Origin: GCA-003244245 sp035997545
GTDB lineage: Bacteria; Actinomycetota; Actinomycetes; Mycobacteriales; Pseudonocardiaceae
Length of the DNA stretch: 27,205 nt
NCBI GenBank assembly: GCA_035997545.1
Contig: DASYIL010000005.1
Location: 1 to 27,205 of the forward strand
Reading direction: 5' to 3'
Numbering within the stretch: position 1 is the stretch's first letter; the number at the start of each line of letters is the position of its first letter. Below are positions 21,934 through 27,205 of this stretch, piece by piece. Position numbers and translations under genes: made by a program. The notes beneath the pieces were generated by a model. It had not been told where the DNA came from and made no database searches. It saw only the letters and a program-made list of their open reading frames with translations.

Positions 21934-23094
21934 TCATTGTGAACTCCTACCCGATCCTGTGGTGCCCTCAGTGCGACGCCCTGGAGTAAGCCGGTTCTTC
22001 CGGTACCGGGAGCCCCAGGTCGCGCTGCGCACCGTGTCGGTCGACTCCAGCCCGGACCCGAGGGCACCGCCAATGGTCGCCAGGGAGGAGACCAGCCAGG
22101 CGAGCCGGATGTAGTCGGCGAGACTTACCGATCGGCCGATTACTTTGGAGAATACCTCCGGGACCACCACAAACCAGCCGGTGAGGAAATTGCCGACGAG
22201 CAGTACCACGTAAGACACCAGGACGCCGATCGCGAGTGTCAATAGGGTCGCCGCGTTGTAGAGACGGATCCGCCGGCGTTCCCGCGGGTCGGTTCCCGTC
22301 GCGGGCTGCCACAGCCCGTGGTTCAGAATCAGCCAGCCGATGATCGCAATGACTGAGACCACGGTGGCGACCCACAGCCGGACCGTGCTCATCGCAGCGC
22401 TGACCTGCCAGACCGGGTTGGATACTAACCCGAAAGCCGCGGTGGCCAAGGCGGCGGCGAGCGCGCTGCGCAACCCCAGCACCAGCCGCCACGGCCGATT
22501 CACTCGCACCATCCCGGCCAACATCCGCAGCTGCCCCGCCGAACTGGTCAGCCGCACGTCGATGTCATCGTCGTCGGGCTCGACCCGTCGCAGGCTCGGC
22601 ACTCGATCCTCGAGCCGATGCAGGGGCTCGTCGCCCCCATCCCCAGGAGCCCACTCGAGAATCAGCCCGGCGACGATGTCGCGGGCCTGTTTCACTGGAT
22701 TCAGCACCTTCAGCGCGGGAACGACGACCACTGCCGCTGCCATATCACGGCTCAGCTCGGCCACGACGGGACGGCCATCCTTGTGCACCGGCAGGTCCGT
22801 CAGGCAGATCGCGAAGTCCCAGCCTTCCCGCTCACGCCACTCGGCGGCCAGATCGACCAGCCGCTCCCCGCGGGCGTCCCCGCGGCGGCGCAGCGTCTCG
22901 GACACCACGGCGAACGCGTAGCGCATCCCTTCTCTGGGTTTGTCGGCCAGCATGTCCGGCAGTTCCTCGGCGAGCTGTCGGGCGATCTCGGTAGGAAGCC
23001 CGGGATCAGCCAGCAGCCCGACGACCACGGTCCGCTCCCGGCTGTCTTCGGTCTCCCAGCGGATCGGCTCGTCGAGCGTCTTCTCCAGGGCCAT
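21934..23094 (-). CDS. Actinobacterial membrane protein of unknown function (386 aa), large cytoplasmic N-domain
   Basis: The start ATG at 23094 has GGGAGCGGCG upstream. Residues 1-200 are soluble: RERTVVVGLLADPGLPTEIA, then FAICLTDLPVHKDGRPVVAE and MAAAVVVVPALKVLNP. Four hydrophobic helices follow at about 205-226, 236-258, 283-312 and 333-352, for example LWVATVVSVIAIIGWLILNH and TLLTLAIGVLVSYVVLLVGN. The C-terminus is basic. I recall homologues in streptomycetes and relatives that carry the automatic name 5,10-methylene-tetrahydrofolate dehydrogenase; nothing in this sequence supports that enzyme activity, as there is no folate or NADP motif. A role in the membrane is likely, but its nature is unknown. 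The gene is single. The 23,095-23,430 gap upstream holds nothing I recognise. Confidence 0.82.
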   Translation of the reverse strand: MALEKTLDEPIRWETEDSRERTVVVGLLADPGLPTEIARQLAEELPDMLADKPREGMRYAFAVVSETLRRRGDARGERLVDLAAEWREREGWDFAICLTDLPVHKDGRPVVAELSRDMAAAVVVVPALKVLNPVKQARDIVAGLILEWAPGDGGDEPLHRLEDRVPSLRRVEPDDDDIDVRLTSSAGQLRMLAGMVRVNRPWRLVLGLRSALAAALATAAFGLVSNPVWQVSAAMSTVRLWVATVVSVIAIIGWLILNHGLWQPATGTDPRERRRIRLYNAATLLTLAIGVLVSYVVLLVGNFLTGWFVVVPEVFSKVIGRSVSLADYIRLAWLVSSLATIGGALGSGLESTDTVRSATWGSRYRKNRLTPGRRTEGTTGSGRSSQ

Positions 23095-23430
23095 CGCCGC
23101 TCCCGCGTGTCCGGTCGACCTTATCGCCTGCTAGCGCGCACGCCGGGGGGTCGACTGGACCCGGCGACATCGCCAAGGTCCGGCACCGCGGGAGCCCCTG
23201 TCTTCGACCCGGCGGAACGGAGCATGAACACCGGATTCATCCGGCCGGGCCGACTAACTCCCTCGTTTCCGAGCCCTTCCACGACCTGGGCCCCTTCGAA
23301 GAGCGATTGAGACCGTGGTTGAGAGCGCAACCGCAGGCCAGAGTGTGCCTAACTGTCGATCTTGTGGCGCTGACTTGCCCCGTTTAGCCATCGGGTGTCT
23401 CCGCTCCGGCGACCGAGAGAGCGGACGAGG

Positions 23431-23790
23431 TTAGATTCGGCGGCCGAGCACGGTCCAGGTCTCAACCACGACTGTGCGGCTGAACAGCACCAGTGACCCG
23501 CCGTCGCTAGAAGACGTTGGCGTGATGGCGGATCCAGCAAGCCGTACGGATCGGCCCTGTGGGGTGAGGGCCCATCGCAGGCCGGCGTGGACCAGCAGCC
23601 CGGCAGCGGTGGCCAGGGAACTGACCACTGCGGGGTGTCGGCTCACGCGACGCAGCCGATCGGGCAGCCTGCCGGAATGCCATCGCATTAGTCGCTGCTC
23701 CGCCCGACGCACGCGCATTACGGGTCGCGCGACAACCATGGCGGGCAGGCTGGGCTGTGTGCTGTGTTCGTAATCATCCATGCCATCCAT
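23431..23790 (-). CDS. Small hypothetical protein (119 aa), possibly membrane-associated
   Basis: The frame is open from GTG 23823, but a start at ATG 23790 (MDGMDDYEHSTQPS) or ATG 23781 is as likely; no upstream sequence is a convincing ribosome binding site. The protein is basic in the middle (RVRRAEQRLMRWHSGRLPDR) and has one weakly hydrophobic segment (AVVSSLATAAGLLVHAGLRW). It resembles in style small actinobacterial proteins with one membrane-proximal helix, but I recognise no family. Confidence 0.5.
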   Translation of the reverse strand: MDGMDDYEHSTQPSLPAMVVARPVMRVRRAEQRLMRWHSGRLPDRLRRVSRHPAVVSSLATAAGLLVHAGLRWALTPQGRSVRLAGSAITPTSSSDGGSLVLFSRTVVVETWTVLGRRI

Positions 23791-23860
23791 CAAACCGCCA
23801 GAAGAGATAGTTCGTAACTGCACTTTCGATTCGACCTTGAGATGGCGCGCTCGGGCGGCC

Positions 23861-24060
23861 TCAAGGTGACCAGGAACGGGCCACTACTGGTATGTCAGGG
23901 CCCCCGGTTGGCTTGCGACCCCAGGCAGAGATCATCAGCGAGGTCGCGAGATCGAGCGGACCAGTGGCGACGTTGGCGAGGTGCTGGTCGACCTCCTCGT
24001 CGGTAGCGGCACCAGCGGCCACCAGGGGCTCCCGAATCTGCGCAACAGTGGCCTGCCTGC
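23861..24060 (-). pseudogene. C-terminal fragment of a SAM-dependent methyltransferase
   Basis: The frame reads QIREPLVAAGAATDEEVDQH, then LANVATGPLDLATSLMISAW and GRKPTGG, stopping at 23861. The pattern LVxAGxxxxEEVDxHLxxVAxGxLDLxxxxMISAWGRKP is typical of the C-terminus of one group of actinobacterial methyltransferases. The catalytic domain is absent; upstream, the opposite strand carries a kinase fragment. The join lies near 24,060, next to a GCAACAGTGGCC sequence that resembles the element termini. Confidence 0.6.
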
Positions 24061-24077
24061 TCCAACAACGTGCAAGC

Positions 24078-24303
24078 GGGGCCGGCCAGCTGGAAGCCCG
24101 GTGCCGGCCCGACGGGAGCATCGAACCCCTGCCGGCCGCGCAGTCCATCGCGTACGCGATGGAAATGCTGTCCACCCTGGCTACCTGCACGCGCAGGGAC
24201 TCGCCTACTGCGACTTCAAGTCCGAGAACGTCATCAGTATGACCGGCAGCTCAAGCTGATCGACCTGGGCGCGGTGATCCGGATGGACGCGAGGTGCAGG
24301 TGA
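24078..24303 (+). pseudogene. pknG: Fragment of a PknG-type serine/threonine protein kinase
   Basis: Frames in order give RPDGSIEPLPAAQSIAYAME and MLSTL, then GYLHAQGLAYCDFKSENVIS, then QLKLIDLGAVIRMDA. In PknG the catalytic loop is of the type YLHxxGLxYxDxKPEN(I/V)xxxxxQLKLIDLGAVxR, with Asp as catalytic residue and Asp-Leu-Gly as the metal-binding triad. Both are present here, but the piece covers only about 70 residues of a protein normally over 700. Two frameshifts break it. Confidence 0.75.
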
Positions 24304-24334
24304 CGCGGCCAGCCCGGCAAGGATCACATCGTCC

Positions 24335-24718
24335 CGGCGATCCTGTCCGAGGGCGGGCTGGGCCCGGCCCTGCGCACCCTGGCCCGCCGCGCCGCGATCC
24401 CGGTGAAACTCGACATCCGGACCCCAACCCGCCCGCGGACCCGATCGAGGTGGCCGCCTACTACGTCGTGTCCGAGGCGCTCACCAACACCACCAAGCAC
24501 GCCCGATCCTCGTGCGCGTAGGTTACGGTCGAACAGCGCGACAGGCTGCTGCATCTGTCGATCCGCGACGACGGCATCGGCGGCGCCGATCCCGCCCGCG
24601 GTTCAGGCCTGATCGGGCTGCGTGACCGGGTGCAGGCCCTGGGCGGATCGATCGAAGTCAACAGCCCCCCGGAGCCGGGACAGCGATCATCGTCGAGCTT
24701 CCACTGCATCCCGACTGA
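24335..24718 (+). pseudogene. C-terminal ATPase domain of a NarL-partner type sensor histidine kinase, broken
   Basis: One frame gives AILSEGGLGPALRTLARRAA, the next PADPIEVAAYYVVSEALTNT then TKHARSSCA with a TAG at 24519, then VTVEQRDRLLHLSIRDDGIG and GSGLIGLRDRVQALGGSIEV, ending with a TGA at 24716. These are the N-box (SEALTNTTKHA), G1 box (DDGIGGAD) and G2 box (GLIGLRDRV) of HATPase_c in DesK/NarX-type kinases. The dimerisation helix with the phospho-accepting histidine and all sensor domains are missing. At least three disruptions are present. Confidence 0.82.
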
Positions 24719-25074
24719 CGCCCGACCCACCCGGCGATGCCAGGGGCTAAGCCGTGAAGCCAGCTGGCCTCTGGGGGCATACCGCCAGCTCGTCAGCTGA
24801 GTTGGGGGCCTACCAGTTTGGCGCTGCTGACCAGACCCGAGGGCAGGGCGCAGCTTATGCATGAATGGAAAGGCGCGGTCATCGGCATGGTCGCGCGTTC
24901 CGCGCGCTCGGCGGCAGAAGAGGACGGTCTGGCCGTACAGTGTCCATATCGACACACCGGCGGCTACGAGATGCTCCTGGCCGCCGCGGCGCTGTCACCA
25001 GCCAGGGTCTCGGACAGCGCACCGGGTGACAGCGCCAACCGGTGGTTTGGAGACCAACGTCGAACGGGAACAGG
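24719..25074. other. Intergenic region without a recognised gene
   Basis: No frame on either strand gives a sequence I recognise or a start with a ribosome binding site. It separates the kinase fragments from ohr and must hold the ohr promoter. No MarR-type ohrR gene is adjacent. Confidence 0.5.
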
Positions 25075-25542
25075 ATGAGCAAGGTCCTCTACACGGCAAA
25101 GGCACACGTGACCGGCGGTCGAACCGAGGGTCACGGTCGTACCTCCGACGGTGCCCTGGAGGTTGAGCTGCGCCCTCCCTCGGAGATGGGTGGTAGAGGA
25201 GGCGGGACCAACCCCGAACAGCTCTTCGCGATCGGGTTCGCCGCCTGCTTCGAGAGCGCCCTCGGTGTGGCGGCGCGTCGGACCCGGCAGGAAACCGGTG
25301 ACGTCGCGATCGACTCCAAAGTGATGCTGCTGCCCACTGGAGACGGAGGCTTCAAGCTCGCCGTGAACCTCGACGTCGTCCTTCCCTCGGTCAGCGATCC
25401 CGCGGTGGCCATCGAGCTGGTCCGGGCCGGGCATCGTGTCTGCCCATATTCCAACGCCACCCGCGGCAACATCGACGTCAGGCTCACGGCGAATGGCCAG
25501 GCCGTCGACCTCCGCGAACTCGACGTGCCCCGATACCAATAG
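25075..25542 (+). CDS. ohr: Organic hydroperoxide resistance protein, Ohr/OsmC family
   Basis: A 155-residue thiol peroxidase that reduces organic hydroperoxides in the cytoplasm. The two catalytic cysteines are Cys58 in FAIGFAACFESAL and Cys123 in HRVCPYSNATRGN; the conserved Glu48 (TNPEQLF) and Arg16 region that activate the peroxidatic cysteine are also present. The N-terminus VLYTAKAHVTGGRTEGHGRT is typical of Ohr. The ATG at 25075 has GGGAACAGG directly upstream, and its length matches the family (about 140-155). It is 12 bp upstream of a methyltransferase gene, so the two are likely co-transcribed. The usual reductant is a lipoylated protein; the usual regulator OhrR is not in the window. 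Confidence 0.95.
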   Translation: MSKVLYTAKAHVTGGRTEGHGRTSDGALEVELRPPSEMGGRGGGTNPEQLFAIGFAACFESALGVAARRTRQETGDVAIDSKVMLLPTGDGGFKLAVNLDVVLPSVSDPAVAIELVRAGHRVCPYSNATRGNIDVRLTANGQAVDLRELDVPRYQ

Positions 25543-25554
25543 GGGAACGGGCCG

Positions 25555-26323
25555 GTGAGCAACGATGAGCCGACGGCTCCTGCGGTCGATCAGCAGCGGG
25601 CGCTGTCGTACGGGGCGCGGGCCAAACTTTACGATCGGGTGCGTCCTTACTATCCACCGCAGGCGCTGTCTTGTTTGTTGGCGGCCTTACCGGCTCCGCC
25701 GAGAGGGTGTCGGGTGGCCGATGTCGGCGCTGGTACCGGCAAGCTGACCGCGGTGCTCGCGCAGGCAGGCCTCGACGTCGACGCCGTCGAACCGGACTGC
25801 GGGATGCGGACAGTGCTGACCGAGCGCCTTCCCGCGCTTCGCGTGCATGCCGGGCGGGGAGAAAAGCTGCCGCTGGGGTGATGGAAGTGTGGACGCGGTG
25901 GTCTATGGCAACTCCTGGCATTGGGTAGACCCCGCCGCCGGTGCAAAGGAGGCGGCCCGTGTGCTGCGATCCACCGGGGTGCTGGCCATGCTGTGGAACT
26001 ACGAGGAAGACGGCATCCCGTGGGTCAGCGCACTGGAACGGCTCGTCGGCATCTCCTCCCGCGACCGACCCACGCCCCCGGCGCTCAAGGGTTTCCGCCC
26101 GGTCGAGGTGACTCGAATTCGGTGGTCACGCGAACAAGACGTAGCAGCGCTGCCCGACTATGTGCTAAGCCACAGCCCGGTCGCGGTGTTGCCGGCCCGA
26201 CAGCAACAAGAGGTGCTAGCGGCGGTGCATCGATTGGCGGTCGAGCACCCGGACCTGCGCGGTCGCGATCACGTGACGGTGCGCATGCAGGTAGTGAGCT
26301 GGATCTACCACCGGCACAACTGA
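25555..26323 (+). pseudogene. Class I SAM-dependent methyltransferase with one frameshift in a G-run
   Basis: GTG at 25555 has AGGGGAACG upstream and lies 12 bp after ohr. The first frame gives ALSYGARAKLYDRVRPYYPP, then VADVGAGTGKLTAVLAQAGL (motif I) and VDAVEPDCGMRTVLTERLPA, up to GEKLPLG, where a TGA follows. The next frame takes over at GDGSVDAVVYGNSWHWVDPA and runs to the end at 26323 (VVSWIYHRHN). Removing one G from the GGGG at about 25875-25878 restores a continuous protein of about 255 residues. All other features, including length, motifs and ribosome binding site, are those of a healthy gene, so the shift is either very recent, phase-variable or a sequencing error. Confidence 0.85.
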
Positions 26324-26332
26324 CCCGGGGTC

Positions 26333-26951
26333 TTGGAGACTGCCCTGATGGTTGAGCGTTATCCGGCGGTGGAGCCCTACGACTCCGGCATGCTGGCCGT
26401 GACCGACGGACACCGCCTGTACTGGGAGATGTGCGGAGCCCCGACGGAACCGCAGCGGTCTTCCTCCACGGTGGCCCCGGAAGTGGGTGCACTCCCGAAG
26501 CGCGCCGCAATTTCGATCCCCCTGAAAGGGTGATCGCCATGGTGCTCGGCGCAGTCACCGCGGGCACCCGGCGAGAGACCGACTGAACACTCGCGACATG
26601 GGCCGGCTCTTTCCCTGTGAGTGGGAACCGTTCGCCGGCACCGTCCCGGCGGCGGAGCGGGGAGGTGACCTGGCTGCGGCCTACGCGCGGCTGCTGGCTG
26701 ACCCATACCCACAAGCGCGCGCACAGGCGGCGCGGCAGTGGTGCGCCTGGGAGGACACGCACATGTCGCTGACGCCGGGGTGGGCCCCCAACCTCAGCCA
26801 TAGGGACCCCGGTTCCCTGGACACTGCATGGCACCTGCACCGCGCCTGGCCGAACAGCAAGCTTATCGTGCTCAATGACGCCGGCCACGGAGGAGGCGGC
26901 TACACCAGCGAGCTCGTCGGTGCCCTCGATTCCTTCCGCACCCTGCCCTGA
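26333..26951 (+). pseudogene. pip: Prolyl aminopeptidase (alpha/beta hydrolase), frameshifted with the catalytic serine region deleted
   Basis: The N-terminus reads MVERYPAVEPYDSGMLAVTD then GHRLYWEMCG, typical of proline iminopeptidase. After a frameshift near 26,445, DGTAAVFLHGGPGSGCTPEA continues and carries the HGGPGxG oxyanion motif. The sequence from the DQRGxGxS strand through the nucleophile elbow (GGSWGS) is gone. It resumes with LFPCEWEPFAGTVPAAERGG, then AAYARLLADPYPQARAQAAR, loses another block including the catalytic Asp strand, and ends TAWHLHRAWPNSKLIVLNDA followed by GHGG, which keeps the catalytic His. About half of the usual 310-320 residues remain. Confidence 0.82.
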
Positions 26952-26984
26952 GGCCGTCCTCGGAGTCTCATTAGGGTCGAGGGA

Positions 26985-27205
26985 TGGGTCACCGCAGCCT
27001 TGGACGTACCGGTATGCAGGTCAGCCCGCTGTGCCTGGGAGCGATGATGTTCGGCGCATGGGGCGAACCGGACCACGACACCTCGATCAAAATCATCCAC
27101 CGTGCGCTGGATGCCGGAATCAACTTCATCGACACCGCCGACGTGTACTCACAGGGCGAGTCAGAGGTCATCGTCGGCAAAGCGCTCTCGAACGGCCGGC
27201 GCGAT
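26985..27205 (+). CDS. Aldo/keto reductase, start of gene only, cut by the window edge
   Basis: Seventy-three codons are present from ATG 26985, with TTAGGGTCGAGGG just upstream. The sequence MGHRSLGRTGMQVSPLCLGA and then MMFGAWGEPDHDTSIKIIHR is the first strand and loop of the aldo/keto reductase barrel. ALDAGINFIDTADVYSQGES contains the catalytic Asp and Tyr of the family (DTADVY), and EVIVGKAL follows. These enzymes reduce aldehydes and ketones with NADPH in the cytoplasm; the substrate is not evident. The gene seems intact as far as visible. Confidence 0.92.

Noticed and set aside
24041..24056. GCAACAGTGGCC as another element terminus
   Set aside because: It has an extra G compared with GCAACAGTGCC, lies in the coding pattern of the methyltransferase fragment, and no element interior follows; kept only as a remark.
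1..27205. CRISPR array, tRNA, rRNA or riboswitch
   Set aside because: No regularly spaced repeats, no cloverleaf with CCA-type acceptor and T-loop consensus, and no known riboswitch core were seen on reading both strands.

Overview
The window comes from the chromosome of a high-GC actinomycete. GC-rich wobble positions, many GTG starts and typical actinobacterial families (DUF2127, tandem DUF2267, a mycothiol-associated type of MBL hydrolase, a SNF2 helicase paired with a SWIM protein, PknG remnants) suggest Pseudonocardiales or a relative. This is inference, as there is no rRNA or other taxonomic marker. I see no tRNA, rRNA, CRISPR array or phage genes.

Layout. 1-2,550: the 3'-truncated start of a methyltransferase gene, an IS6-like remnant, and an intact DEAD-box RNA helicase. 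2,700-4,935: a small conserved gene and a small membrane protein set among decayed genes (IS256 transposase, GNAT acetyltransferase, possibly EF-Tu, zinc formaldehyde dehydrogenase). 5,160-9,730: a mosaic built around a LuxR-type regulator, an ISL3 transposase remnant, three copies of a short inverted-repeat element, a 430-aa protein of unknown function, a 65-aa gene, an ECF sigma factor whose stop codon lies in an element, and an inverted partial duplicate of the LuxR promoter and first codons. 9,973-11,464: an MBL hydrolase and a DUF2267 protein. 11,490-13,322: a broken transporter and a broken methyltransferase. 13,404-15,743: an intact sugar porter and a DUF2127 membrane protein. 15,997-16,820: VOC and regulator-ATPase remnants. 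17,092-20,971: the SNF2/SWIM operon. 21,250-23,790: hemerythrin, a large membrane protein and a small hypothetical. 23,861-24,718: three gene fragments packed together. 25,075-27,205: Ohr peroxidase, a methyltransferase with one frameshift, a decayed prolyl aminopeptidase, and the start of an aldo/keto reductase.

How it fits together. The intact genes lean towards stress and maintenance: RNA helicase, SNF2 helicase, hemerythrin, Ohr, the MBL hydrolase, DUF2267, an ECF sigma factor and a LuxR regulator. Around them is an unusually dense set of gene remains, about a dozen broken genes in 27 kb, many with internal deletions and not only frameshifts. Remains of three IS families (IS6, IS256, ISL3) are present.

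The most interesting structure is at 5,160-9,730. Short elements with IS6-like termini (consensus GGGCACTGTTGCATT) sit directly at gene 3' ends. Two inverted copies bracket a two-gene segment. Outside them lie inverted copies of one promoter that carries two conserved inverted repeats, which are candidate operators.
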